Shown here one piece after another: positions 8,204-17,296 of a stretch of DNA of 63,710 nucleotides. Location: positions 1-63,710 of the forward strand of contig NZ_CAXLMO010000016.1 in the NCBI RefSeq assembly GCF_964187635.1, read 5' to 3'. This stretch comes from Seribacter sulfatis (lineage in GTDB: Bacteria > Verrucomicrobiota > Verrucomicrobiia > Opitutales > Seribacteraceae). Numbering within the stretch: position 1 is the stretch's first letter; each line of letters opens with the position of its first letter. The position numbers and the translations under genes were made by a program. The notes under the pieces were generated by a model. That model was given only the letters and a program-made list of their open reading frames with translations, had not been told where the DNA came from and made no database searches.

Positions 8204-8641
8204 TTAATGCAAGGACTCGTGGAAGATGGCAATATTTTCATGATGAAAAACTTTCACATTTTTATTGCCTGACATAGGTAAATCAATTTCTACCACGTCA
8301 AACCGGTAAGAAGGGGGACAATCCTGCATTTCTCTAAGATAGGCTTTGAAGGAGCGTAATAAAGCGGTTCTTTTTCTTTTGTTTAGCGACTCAAACCCTG
8401 TGGTAAAAGAGTTTTCTGACCTCGCTCTTACCTCAACAAAAACTAACATTTCTTGATCCATACAGATTAAATCAATTTCATTTCTTCGGTCTCGTAAACT
8501 TCGCCAATTTGAATAAAGGACCACGAAGCCTTTTTTCTTTAAATATTTTCTCCCGAGCCATTCACCATATTCTCCGTTTTCTTTTCCATTCTTAAATGTT
8601 GGCTTTATGCCGAAGGTCCATTTCAAAAATTTCCAATACAT
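8204..8641 (-). CDS. YraN family protein (UPF0102), predicted nuclease fold
   Basis: The 145-residue protein has the YraN signature: GEWLGRKYLKKKGF, then RNEIDLICMD and VFVEVRARS, the D...ExK arrangement of restriction-endonuclease-like folds. Its biological role is unknown; the family is almost universal and often sits near rnhB or rsmI. Here it lies between hrpB (20 bp upstream) and zwf (14 bp downstream), all on the minus strand, so it is probably in one transcription unit. Confidence 0.88.
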   Translation of the reverse strand: MYWKFLKWTFGIKPTFKNGKENGEYGEWLGRKYLKKKGFVVLYSNWRSLRDRRNEIDLICMDQEMLVFVEVRARSENSFTTGFESLNKRKRTALLRSFKAYLREMQDCPPSYRFDVVEIDLPMSGNKNVKVFHHENIAIFHESLH

Positions 8642-8660
8642 CCTTATTTAGACAAAATTA

Positions 8661-11195
8661 TTAACGCCATTCATGCTTAGGATATCGCCCCGCTAATTCT
8701 TTCTTAATTTCTAGGTATGAACCTAGCCAAAATTCATTAATATTGTTTGTCACTTGAACGCACCTCTCATTGGGGGCTAAGATATGGAGAGTAACTCTAT
8801 GTTTTTCAAAAACTACCCGAGGCTGCTTTGAGATATCATATAAGTCCTGCAATTTGACCCGCATCACTGCATGACTGCCCTCATAAGTGATACGGTATGG
8901 TCTTTTTCCATTATTCAAAGAGAATGTAGAGGGTGTTGCCTGCTCCAACAAATCAAGTTCTTCAATGGAATAGAGTTTTTGTAAAACAGGCAGGACTTCT
9001 CTATTTCTTATTTCTTTCCAACTTTTTGCATCTTTACAAATTTCTTCAAATAATAAATGCCTCAGGTCTGAACTAAATTGAGGTACATTATATTCTGGAT
9101 AATGAGTACAGAGGAATGAAATTTTGGAGACAAAGTGGTCCACTTGATTATCCCACTTTTTTAAACTAAGATTACCGGCCTTAAGCTCAGTTGAGTAAGC
9201 ATTTTGAAAGTCTTCTTTTCCCTCGCCTTCTCTTTCTTTAACATTGAATTTAATCGTTCCAATTTGATCATACTCTCTTCGAATAACTTGCCTAGTATCG
9301 GAGTGCAATGCGACCTCCTCACCACTTATTACCCTTGTTCTTAAGACATCTTTTACAATTTGGTCATTCAACTCAGTTACATGTTCCATTTCTAGCCCAA
9401 TTTTTCCCTTAAGGGCCTTTTCCACTAAACGAAGAGCTATGACCCATTCTGCTTTTTGTACTTCTGAAAATTTACTTACATGTAAATGGATTCCATTAAT
9501 ACTTTCGTACATCCCAGTCCCTCTACTCTTTAATCGAGCAAGATGATCTGGGAAGGCAACGAGGAAAACCTCTGCAAAATCTCTCATTTTCGGAAATTCA
9601 AAATGAAAGGAATTCAACCCCGCTATTTTGCAAAACCGAAAAGCCAATTTTTCCGCTTCCCTACACCTAAGAGCATGGATTCCAACATACTTACATCGGT
9701 CAACCGAAAATTCCTCTTCCTTGGCATATAACCATACGCCCAGTAATAACCTTAAGTCAGAATCCAATTCGTTGGAATGTTTCTCAGCAAAAGTTTTAGA
9801 TAAAAACGAATCTACGATCTGTTGGTTAAATTCCTTATGAATAATAGGGCTTCTGTCTTCAATTAATGCTAAGGCGAGTGCAAACGCAGGGAGACAACCC
9901 AAATCCTTGGCTAATAATAACGCCATCCCAAGTTTTGGATTAACTGGAAATTTACAAATTTCTCGTCCTTTATCTGTAATGAGTGAATTCGAACATAACG
10001 CCCCAAGCGCATGTAAGGTACTACGAGCTCGATCCAAGGATTCAACTGATGGCTTATCCAGCCAACATAGTGAAATCGGGTTTTTCTCAATAGTACATAA
10101 ATTTAAATAAATTTCAGATAAATCTAACCTTTTTATTGCGGGAACCTCTTCATTCTCACGGTTTTCATGCTCCTTCTCACCCCATAACCGCAAGCAGTAA
10201 CCCGATGACATTCTACCCGCTCGTCCTGCTCTTTGATCCGCCGCACTTTTACTTATTTTTTGGGCCAGTAAAACATTAACCCCTCGAACGGGATCAAAGC
10301 TCGATCTTTTAGCAACTCCAGTGTCAATTACAATGCGGACTCCCTCGACAGTTAATGAAGTCTCAGCAATGTTAGTACTGACAATAATTTTTCTTTCCGC
10401 GGTTTTTTTAAGGGCAAATTCTTGATCCTCAATTCTCATATCACCATAAAGTGGTCGAACCAAAAGTGACTTTGCCCATGGTGCCGATTTTATCTCTTGA
10501 ATTATTCTAGAAATCTCAAACGCACCTGAAGCGAAAATTAAAACATCCCCGTCATGATTGATTAAACATTTTCTTAACTCAAATGTGACTCGCTTCCAAA
10601 TAACTTCATTCAATTGCATTGAGCGGTATTCAATCTCAACTGGGTAATTTCTAAATGATAACTCAAGCGATTTACTTTTGGGTAAGTATTGGGTAACTTG
10701 CTCTAATGATAGCGTAGCAGATGTAACCACGAGTTTAATGGATGGCCTTTCTGTATTCTGTAATTCACGCAGCAGAGCTAACGAAGTATCCATTTGTAAA
10801 CTTCGCTCATGAAATTCATCAAATATTACTAGTCCAACACGAGATAAAAGTGGATCGCTTAAAATTTTTCTAAATAATACACCATCTGTTAAATATATAA
10901 TTTTAGTATCTCTCGAAGTCTTATTCTCAAAACGAACTTGATATCCTACAGAGTCTCCGATTTCAGATCCCATTATTCCCGCAACACGTCGGGCCAATAA
11001 ACGAGCTGCTATCCGCCTTGGCTGAACGACTAAAATTTGTCCCTGAACTAAATTTTCTTTTAAAAGGAGCAGTGGCAATCCAATAGATTTCCCAGAACCA
11101 GTGGGCGATTTTAAAACCAAGCTTGGGCTCGAATGAAAAGCATCTTTAATTTCATTAAAAGCCTTAAAAATTGGCAAATCTGACAGTTCATTCAT
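8661..11195 (-). CDS. hrpB: ATP-dependent RNA helicase HrpB
   Basis: This is a DEAH/RHA-type helicase of 844 residues. Motif I SPTGSGKS (near residue 31), motif II DEFHER (near 125), motif III SAT (near 158), motif V region NIAETSLTVEGV, and motif VI DQRAGRAGRMSSG are all present and intact. A helicase-associated region and the HrpB-type C-terminal domain follow (PYRITYEGSH ... PNERCVQVTNN near 770-815). Length agrees with E. coli HrpB. The cellular role is poorly defined; RNA metabolism is assumed. It heads the minus-strand run hrpB-yraN-zwf-msrA. Confidence 0.94.
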   Translation of the reverse strand: MNELSDLPIFKAFNEIKDAFHSSPSLVLKSPTGSGKSIGLPLLLLKENLVQGQILVVQPRRIAARLLARRVAGIMGSEIGDSVGYQVRFENKTSRDTKIIYLTDGVLFRKILSDPLLSRVGLVIFDEFHERSLQMDTSLALLRELQNTERPSIKLVVTSATLSLEQVTQYLPKSKSLELSFRNYPVEIEYRSMQLNEVIWKRVTFELRKCLINHDGDVLIFASGAFEISRIIQEIKSAPWAKSLLVRPLYGDMRIEDQEFALKKTAERKIIVSTNIAETSLTVEGVRIVIDTGVAKRSSFDPVRGVNVLLAQKISKSAADQRAGRAGRMSSGYCLRLWGEKEHENRENEEVPAIKRLDLSEIYLNLCTIEKNPISLCWLDKPSVESLDRARSTLHALGALCSNSLITDKGREICKFPVNPKLGMALLLAKDLGCLPAFALALALIEDRSPIIHKEFNQQIVDSFLSKTFAEKHSNELDSDLRLLLGVWLYAKEEEFSVDRCKYVGIHALRCREAEKLAFRFCKIAGLNSFHFEFPKMRDFAEVFLVAFPDHLARLKSRGTGMYESINGIHLHVSKFSEVQKAEWVIALRLVEKALKGKIGLEMEHVTELNDQIVKDVLRTRVISGEEVALHSDTRQVIRREYDQIGTIKFNVKEREGEGKEDFQNAYSTELKAGNLSLKKWDNQVDHFVSKISFLCTHYPEYNVPQFSSDLRHLLFEEICKDAKSWKEIRNREVLPVLQKLYSIEELDLLEQATPSTFSLNNGKRPYRITYEGSHAVMRVKLQDLYDISKQPRVVFEKHRVTLHILAPNERCVQVTNNINEFWLGSYLEIKKELAGRYPKHEWR

Positions 11196-11267
11196 CCCTC
11201 AAAATTTATTAATCATACAAAATTTTCAACAGTAAAAAAGGTATTATTTTCATTTAATCAATTCTAA

Positions 11268-11660
11268 CTATTTTCGGCTTAGGTAGAGTTTTTTAGGTAG
11301 GTTAATTTCCAAGATCCCATTACTGAACCTAAATGATAATTTAGAAATATTATATAATTTAGAAATTTCAAATCTACGCGTATTAAATTTCAGAATGGAG
11401 GAAGTGGACTTTTTATGATCATCAACTGATGCTTCCCAATTTATAATTTTTCATCCACAAAGAAGTTGAATTCCTTCCTTTGTAAAAACGGGCACACAAA
11501 CCTCAATCGTAAGCGTCGAATCATGTTCTTTATAATCCGACTCCATTATAGCCAATTGCCTCCCTTCTGTTTACCCTTTCAAACCCTCGGTCAAAAGTAT
11601 TGAAAAGGGAATCGATTACATCGCTGAGGGAAGTCGAATCTAGTTTGTTTATTATTTGTA
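11268..11660 (-). pseudogene. Hsp20 / alpha-crystallin family pseudogene
   Basis: Three minus-strand pieces reconstruct a small heat-shock protein. Piece A (~11530-11660) reads SLSDVIDSLFNTFDRGFERV, like the N-terminal arm. Piece B (11451-11546, another frame) reads ESDYKEHDSTLTIEVCVPVF and then TKEGIQLL, matching the start of the crystallin domain (xxYxVxVDLPGVxKEDI). A TGA stop follows, and piece C (11268-11450, same frame as B) ends RFSNGILEINLPKK, the hallmark G(I/V)L(E/T)(I/V)xLPK. One frameshift and one in-frame stop make it dead. It fills most of the gap between hrpB and the Sel1 gene. Confidence 0.75.
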
Positions 11661-11761
11661 TAGGATTTATTGGTGAGTAATTATCTAGATTGATGCTTAC
11701 TAAATACCAATATAAATAAACATTAAAGATAAGGTGAACAGAAACTTACATATATCGACAA

Positions 11762-11825
11762 GAGACAAGAAGAGCCAAAATGTCCCACCGCAAGGGCGGG
11801 CAAAACTATCGAGTCACCTTGTCTC
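11762..11825 (-). other. Nested hairpin element downstream of the Sel1 gene
   Basis: An 8-bp perfect outer inverted repeat (GAGACAAG / CTTGTCTC) encloses a GC-rich inner hairpin (CCCGCC-cttgc-GGTGGG on the minus strand). The inner stem pairs fully only as minus-strand RNA (G-U rather than A-C), which suggests it acts in that transcript. It lies 9 bp after the Sel1 stop and ~100 bp before the Hsp20 remnant. Possibilities are a terminator without U-tract, a leader element of the former Hsp20 gene, or an interspersed repeat. Confidence 0.4.
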
Positions 11826-11834
11826 GGCAATGGA

Positions 11835-12998
11835 TTAGAAGAGTGATTTGTATGAAGACAGCAATTTCTGAGAAATTTTATCCCCTTTCTGGGAGGCAAC
11901 CGAGAGCCACTCTTTCGCTAATTTAAGATTTTTATCGGTACCTTTTCCTCCTAACTTCATCAAACCTATAAATCTTGCTGCCTCCGCATTGCCTCCCTGT
12001 GCAAGAGGAAAGAAAAGTTTGTAGGCTTTATCATAATTCCGAGTAACCCCCACTCCAGTGTAATACTTTCGAGCCTGATCCATTCGTGCGAGATCATCTA
12101 AAATTGGCTGATCTTGCCCTAAATCCAAGTCAGGACTGGAATCGACTAAATTGGTAATTTGCTCGGGTGGGGCTCCTCTCTTTTGCAAGTATTTTTTGGC
12201 AAGTTGATGATTTTGAGCAGCGGCATCCTGGAGGAGCTTCAAGCCTTCAGTTGTATTTTTATTAATTCCATCCCCGCCATCCAATAAAAGTAAACCCAAT
12301 GAATACTGGGCCTCCGAAAAATTTTGTTTTACTGCCAACCTTAACCACTGAGATGCTTTGTAAGCATTTTTTTCGACACCATCACCATTATAATATGCCA
12401 TACCTAGATTAAAACGAGCAGTTAAAGATTTTGCACGTACCGCTTTTGATAAAAGATTGATTCCCTTATCCGTATTTCTGTCTAACAGTCCAGGTAAACC
12501 CCTTAAATAAAGAGCACCAATCGTTGCCTGCGCTTGCGGATAGCCTAATTCTGCAGATCGCATGAATAAACCCAATGCTCTAGTAACATTCGTAGGAATT
12601 ACCTGGAAATCTATTTCCCCCATACAATACATCGCGACAGGATCTCCATCAGATGCATACCGTTGTAATCTTAAAGCCGCATCTTGATAGAGCCTAGTGG
12701 CAGCAACTAGATCACCTTTCAACATAGCTAAATTTGCTAGATTATAAGCACCAAAAGGATGGTCTTGTTTAACTGCGACATTTGACCACTTTCGAGATAA
12801 TTCTATGTTAACGGAGGAACCTCCCTCACCCGATCTTAGATATATACCAAGCAACCCTTGATAATATGCTGAACCAGACTGCGCATTTTCTATGATATTT
12901 TGATATGATGTTTCCGCATTCCATCGCTCTGTTTTTGCCGACAGTAACGAATGGAAAATAATAAGTGCACTAAAGACACATTTTTGAATATTCATCAC
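11835..12998 (-). CDS. Exported Sel1-repeat protein
   Basis: After a signal peptide (~20 residues, ending LLSA), the 387-residue protein is built of Sel1-like TPR repeats of ~36 residues. Examples are AKSLTARFNLGMAYYNGDGV near 190, FSEAQYSLGLLLLDGGDG near 230, and two at the C-terminus (ARKYYTGVGV..., AEAARFIGLMKLGGKGTD). A segment rich in Asp/Leu (about 285-305) breaks the array. Sel1 proteins are scaffolds for protein-protein contacts in the periplasm or outer membrane. No partner is suggested by the neighbours. It starts 61 bp from the divergent TPR gene at 13060. Confidence 0.85.
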   Translation of the reverse strand: MMNIQKCVFSALIIFHSLLSAKTERWNAETSYQNIIENAQSGSAYYQGLLGIYLRSGEGGSSVNIELSRKWSNVAVKQDHPFGAYNLANLAMLKGDLVAATRLYQDAALRLQRYASDGDPVAMYCMGEIDFQVIPTNVTRALGLFMRSAELGYPQAQATIGALYLRGLPGLLDRNTDKGINLLSKAVRAKSLTARFNLGMAYYNGDGVEKNAYKASQWLRLAVKQNFSEAQYSLGLLLLDGGDGINKNTTEGLKLLQDAAAQNHQLAKKYLQKRGAPPEQITNLVDSSPDLDLGQDQPILDDLARMDQARKYYTGVGVTRNYDKAYKLFFPLAQGGNAEAARFIGLMKLGGKGTDKNLKLAKEWLSVASQKGDKISQKLLSSYKSLF

Positions 12999-13059
12999 TT
13001 ACAACAATAGGTATATTCACAAAGCGTTCCAAGCTTGAAAAAACCGTCATATTAAATGA

Positions 13060-14160
13060 ATGTATTTACTCGTGATAGTCCAAATCCATTTCTCTTTATT
13101 TTCGCTTAGGAAAACATTTCTATTCAGTCTTATTTTTTTGGTTAAAATTATTGCGATGGGAGACGAAATTACTTTTTCAGAAAAGATTTTAAGTCAAATA
13201 ATTGACCGGCAGGAAAGGTTTTTCATTAACTACTCGTCCGCACAACTAAATGAAAAGGAAATGACAAGGCATGCGCAAGAAATTGTTGCTGAATATGAAA
13301 GTTACCTTAGTCAAAACCCTAGAGATGAAAATGCCTTGATATTATTTGGTAAGTTCCTCCGAAAGGTCGGACAAGAAGAACACGCAGCAGAATATTTTTT
13401 AGAAGCGGATAAAATTAACCCAAAACTCGCAGTCGTAAAACAACAACTGGCAAATTTCTTAATTGAAAAAAATCGCCCTGTGGATGCGTTCCCACTTTTA
13501 ATCCTAACCATTCAATTAAACCCTCAAGAGGCAGTTTACCATTTTCAACTTGGAAACTTTCTCTTTCTTTTTGAGAAAGAACTCGTATCAGAAAAAATAT
13601 TCACCAATTTATCTGCCCAATCATTTATGCATCGTTGCTTTTTCGAAGCAAAAAGCCTTCAACCTAACAACTTTGATTTTCAGTTGAGATATGCACAGAG
13701 CTTTTTTGACTATCCGGATTCGAACAAATCAAGGGCTTTAATCGCTTGGAAACAGATAGAGAATAATTTTCCTGACAGGACAAAAACCGAAAGGGATTAT
13801 TTTAAATTATGCCAAGCCAAAGTCCTACTTGAACTCAACCGTAAAGAGGATGCTTCAGAACTAATTAAAACTGTTTCTTCAACCGCATTAAAACAATCCA
13901 AAGATTCCCTGCTGTTAAAAGTTCATAATAGGGAGAAGGCAAATAGTCCTACACAAAAAACGAAAAAGAAAAAGAAGAGTTCATTCAATTGGAATCATAA
14001 AAACTTTATTCCATCGGATCCACACCTTGAAAGATTACGAAAATTAACCGGACGATTGATAGAAGAAAAGATGCTAAGTGAGTTAAGATCTGATGCAATT
14101 AAAGCCAGTTATGATCAATCAGGGCAAATAAAGTTGGAACTTACTAATTTACCAAAATAA
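13060..14160 (+). CDS. Exported TPR-repeat protein
   Basis: The 366-residue protein begins with a long hydrophobic stretch (residues ~2-33) that may be an over-extended signal sequence; the real start could be an internal codon shortly before the second hydrophobic segment. Residues ~60-270 are tetratricopeptide repeats (for example NPRDENALILFGKFLRKVGQ, AVYHFQLGNFL, NFDFQLRYAQSFFDY). A Lys-rich linker (TKKKKKSS) precedes a C-terminal segment. TPR proteins mediate contacts; no enzyme domain is visible. Divergent from the Sel1 gene; both are repeat-built exported proteins and may share a promoter region. Confidence 0.72.
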   Translation: MYLLVIVQIHFSLFSLRKTFLFSLIFLVKIIAMGDEITFSEKILSQIIDRQERFFINYSSAQLNEKEMTRHAQEIVAEYESYLSQNPRDENALILFGKFLRKVGQEEHAAEYFLEADKINPKLAVVKQQLANFLIEKNRPVDAFPLLILTIQLNPQEAVYHFQLGNFLFLFEKELVSEKIFTNLSAQSFMHRCFFEAKSLQPNNFDFQLRYAQSFFDYPDSNKSRALIAWKQIENNFPDRTKTERDYFKLCQAKVLLELNRKEDASELIKTVSSTALKQSKDSLLLKVHNREKANSPTQKTKKKKKSSFNWNHKNFIPSDPHLERLRKLTGRLIEEKMLSELRSDAIKASYDQSGQIKLELTNLPK

Positions 14161-14172
14161 ATTTACTCCACT

Positions 14173-14437
14173 TCAATCAATACCTTTTAGGACTTTTATA
14201 ACATTAGATATCGTCTTGAGAAAATGAATTCTCTCATTCGGATTTACTCCCAATTTCATGCATGACTCGAACATAACAAGGATGTTGAAAACTCGCCACT
14301 CCGGACCTAAAAGATAACAGGGTTGGATAACCATTGAGCCAAGAATACAAATAATCTATTACTTTTGATTGCTTTGCAGTTCCACCTTCCTGTTGGCCCT
14401 TCTCGGTTAAAATTGCTTTTAGGAAGAGCCCAATACT
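14173..14437 (-). pseudogene. Two overlapping start-less open frames, unrecognised
   Basis: The 384-bp gap between the TPR and rhomboid genes contains, on the minus strand, a stop-to-stop frame (14234-14437) with protein-like composition (AKQSKVIDYLYSWLNGYPTL then FRSGVASFQHPCYVRVMHEIG). It is followed in another frame by FESCMKLGVNPNERIHFLKT and a stop at 14173. Neither has an ATG. The arrangement suggests one frameshifted, 5'-truncated gene; the last segment faintly recalls the C-terminus of IS66-type transposases, but I would not assert it. Confidence 0.35.
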
Positions 14438-14544
14438 CTAAAACAAACATTCAAAAAATGGATTAGAGCGGGTCCTGTTTTACTATACTCGGTTTTTTTC
14501 GGCATTTTCTCGCAAATTATTAATTAATTATTTAGTAATTCAAC

Positions 14545-15426
14545 ATGCGAAGTATTGCTACATTTAAGGAAGAAAAACTTGCACTCCGTTTTTGGAATTA
14601 TCTGCAGGGGGAGGAAATTGAGTCGACTTTAGAAGAGGACGGTAACGACGCATGGGCGATTTGGGTAATTGATGAAGAAAAAATTCCTGCAGCCATTCAA
14701 TTCAGCGAAAAATTTAAATTAAATCCTGAAGACCCGAAATTTAATAGCTCGAAAAAAGTAGAACCAAAATCGAATCACAAATCAGTTATCAATCAGGATT
14801 TAAAATCACGGTTTAAAACTTACAACTTAAGAGAAAAATGGGCCAAACAAGACCGTGCGCCGGGTATGGTTTCTCTTTCAATTATCATAATCTCGGTTGC
14901 AGTATTTTTACTGTCCGGGATGGGTAAAAATCAGGATATTGTTAGTAAATTTCTAATTTCTGAAAAAATAGACGGAACATTAAGTGAAGTACTAGAAGGA
15001 CAAGTCTGGCGTGTTGTGACACCGATATTTTTACATTTTGGAATTTTTCACATTTTATTTAACATGTTTTGGCTGCACGACCTTGGAAGCCAAATTGAAA
15101 AGCGAAAAGGTTCACGGTTCATAACACTATTTGTATTAATCACCGCCATCATTTCCAATTTTGCTCAATTTCAATTTGCAGGTCCCGCATTTGGAGGAAT
15201 GTCCGGAGTCGTATATGCACTTTTTGGCTATGTTTGGATCAAAGGCAGATTTGACCCGGGGGATGGTTTATTTATCCATCAAACAACCGCACTCATAATG
15301 TTAGGCTGGTTCTGTCTATGTTTCGTGGTACCGAACTTTGGGATTGCTAATTGGGCCCATGCCGGAGGATTACTGACTGGCTCCGCTTGGGGTTATATCT
15401 CTGCGATCCGATGGAATCGTAGTTAA
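14545..15426 (+). CDS. Rhomboid family intramembrane serine protease
   Basis: Rhomboids cut membrane proteins inside the bilayer. The 293-residue protein has a ~100-residue cytosolic N-terminal domain, like that of GlpG, then six predicted membrane segments. Seen motifs are HILFNMFWL in helix 2, the catalytic Ser in FGGMSGVVYALFGY (near residue 222), and the catalytic His in NWAHAGGLLTG (near 273). All catalytic residues are present. It ends 29 bp from the convergent metX-metW gene and stands alone. Substrate unknown. Confidence 0.93.
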   Translation: MRSIATFKEEKLALRFWNYLQGEEIESTLEEDGNDAWAIWVIDEEKIPAAIQFSEKFKLNPEDPKFNSSKKVEPKSNHKSVINQDLKSRFKTYNLREKWAKQDRAPGMVSLSIIIISVAVFLLSGMGKNQDIVSKFLISEKIDGTLSEVLEGQVWRVVTPIFLHFGIFHILFNMFWLHDLGSQIEKRKGSRFITLFVLITAIISNFAQFQFAGPAFGGMSGVVYALFGYVWIKGRFDPGDGLFIHQTTALIMLGWFCLCFVVPNFGIANWAHAGGLLTGSAWGYISAIRWNRS

Positions 15427-15455
15427 AAGTAGTAGTAACATTCGGGCAAATAAAG

Positions 15456-17255
15456 TTAAAGTCGGACAAGTTCGTAAATAGCCAATCCAGCCCGAAGATT
15501 GGGAAGTAATTTACATGTAGTTTTCCAGTTTCCACGATGAAATACTTTTCTTCCAATTTTAAAGGGGATCTTTTGACTTTCGGGAGCTGAGCAAAATTGT
15601 TCAAACTCCCTTATTGAAAAATGATTTCTAGGCTCACTTTTCTGCCAGTTATCACGGTATACATCATTGTTTATCTTCGAGCCATATTGTGAAAAATGGA
15701 GGCGATTTTTCCAATAGCCATGATTGACAAAGCTTACGGCAACTCGCTTGCCAACTCGGAGCGCATTTAAAATCACCTGCCCAGGTTCAGGCAGTTCTTC
15801 AACCATTCTGGAAAAAACGACCCAATCAAAAGAATTATCCGGAAGCATAGATAATGCTTTTCGTATATCGCCTTGGTAAACTGCAACACCTCGAGAAATA
15901 CATGCACTCGCTTTATCACAGTCAAAATCGACGCCAAGACCATTCACATTCTTTGTCTCGCGCAAATTTTCGAGCAGAATTCCTCGGCCACAACCTAAGT
16001 CTAAAACTTTTTCGTCTTTTTTTACCCAGTCACCTATTATTTTCAAGTCTGCTTCTTTTTTTACATCTGCTCGAGTAATCGCATGTCGGGATTTATTAAT
16101 TTCTTGACGAGCAATTTCGTCTTCATCCGCACCCTGCAAAAACAACCTGATTAGGCGAAGAAAATTTTCCGAGTTAATGAGAAAGGAATCATGTCCATGG
16201 GGGTGATCGATCTCCAAGTATGACGCATGTTTATTTAACTTCTGCAAAGATTCGGATATTAACTTATTCTGGGCAGGCGTATAAAGCCAATCGGTGGTAA
16301 ACCCCACTACCATTACCTTTGCCTGCACGTTCTCTAAAGATTTTTCAAGTCCGTCTTCTCCTACCAAGTCAAAATGGTCTAATGCTTTTGTAAGCTTTAG
16401 GTAAGTGTTTGCATCAAAACGGTCTACAAACCGTAAACCTTGGTGGTGAAGGTAACTTTCGACTGCAAATTGCTTTTCCGCTTCCTCCGCACTTAGATTC
16501 ATCTTATTACGACCGAACTTTTCTTCCATTCCTTCGTCTGAAAGATAAGTAATATGGGCCATCATTCTGGCAACTGCCAAACCCATCTCTGGTCTGGCAT
16601 CTTGAGAGTAATTTCCATTGTTCCATCGAGGGTCTCCTTTAATGGATGTTCTACCTACCTCATTAAATGCAATTGTTTGAGCACTGTGTTGGGGTGTTGC
16701 TGCAATAATCATTGCTTTCTCCACGAATTCAGGGAATTCAATGATCCATTGCAAGGCTTGCATCCCGCCCATACTGCCCCCAATCACTGAATACAAGGAG
16801 AGAACTTCTAAGTGATCCAATAATAGTCTTTGAGCGACGACCATGTCCTTAATGGTAAGATCTGGAAATGACATTCCATAGGGTTCTTGAGTTTTTGGAT
16901 TAATTGAAGTGGGCCCGGTAGAACCTTGACATGCACCGAGACAATTGGAACAGATTACGAAAAATTCATCTGTATTAATCGCCTTGCCTGGTCCTATCGC
17001 ATGGTTCCACCAACCTTTCCTCACAGCTCCTTCGTGAATTCCTGCTACATGATGGTCACCAGTAAGTGCATGACAAATTAAAATAGCATTGGTTCTACTT
17101 TCATTTAAAGTCCCATAAGTTTCATAATATAATTGAAAATTATCAAGGACTCCATGAGTCATACGAAATTCATTTTTATACTTAAATACTTGCGGATAGA
17201 CTATACCGACCTCGCCCGCATCATCTGTGTTCATTTTATCTTCTGTTTTCTTCAT
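15456..17255 (-). CDS. metXW: Homoserine O-acetyltransferase fused to MetW methyltransferase-like domain
   Basis: Residues ~15-385 are MetX, an alpha/beta-hydrolase that acetylates homoserine with acetyl-CoA for methionine synthesis. The nucleophile Ser lies in GGSMGGMQALQW (near 160), the Asp in TTDWLYTP (near 317) and the His in HPHGHDSFL (near 352). Residues ~400-599 are MetW, a small SAM-methyltransferase fold with motif I VLDLGCGRGILLENL (near 418-432) and PDNSFDWVVFSRMVEEL. In many proteobacteria metX and metW are adjacent genes and MetW is needed for MetX activity; here both are in one 599-residue chain with no stop between them. Whether the MetW part methylates anything is unknown. 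An alternative start is the Met at residue 8. The gene stands alone, with yebC upstream on the same strand. Confidence 0.93.
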   Translation of the reverse strand: MKKTEDKMNTDDAGEVGIVYPQVFKYKNEFRMTHGVLDNFQLYYETYGTLNESRTNAILICHALTGDHHVAGIHEGAVRKGWWNHAIGPGKAINTDEFFVICSNCLGACQGSTGPTSINPKTQEPYGMSFPDLTIKDMVVAQRLLLDHLEVLSLYSVIGGSMGGMQALQWIIEFPEFVEKAMIIAATPQHSAQTIAFNEVGRTSIKGDPRWNNGNYSQDARPEMGLAVARMMAHITYLSDEGMEEKFGRNKMNLSAEEAEKQFAVESYLHHQGLRFVDRFDANTYLKLTKALDHFDLVGEDGLEKSLENVQAKVMVVGFTTDWLYTPAQNKLISESLQKLNKHASYLEIDHPHGHDSFLINSENFLRLIRLFLQGADEDEIARQEINKSRHAITRADVKKEADLKIIGDWVKKDEKVLDLGCGRGILLENLRETKNVNGLGVDFDCDKASACISRGVAVYQGDIRKALSMLPDNSFDWVVFSRMVEELPEPGQVILNALRVGKRVAVSFVNHGYWKNRLHFSQYGSKINNDVYRDNWQKSEPRNHFSIREFEQFCSAPESQKIPFKIGRKVFHRGNWKTTCKLLPNLRAGLAIYELVRL

Positions 17256-17296
17256 CTATAAGGAGGGCAAGTCTTTCGCCGTCCGCAAGTAAGATA

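Noticed and set aside
11451..11453. In-frame TGA within the Hsp20 remnant as a selenocysteine codon
   Set aside because: A frameshift upstream already inactivates the gene, Hsp20 proteins are not selenoproteins, and no SECIS-like structure was seen.
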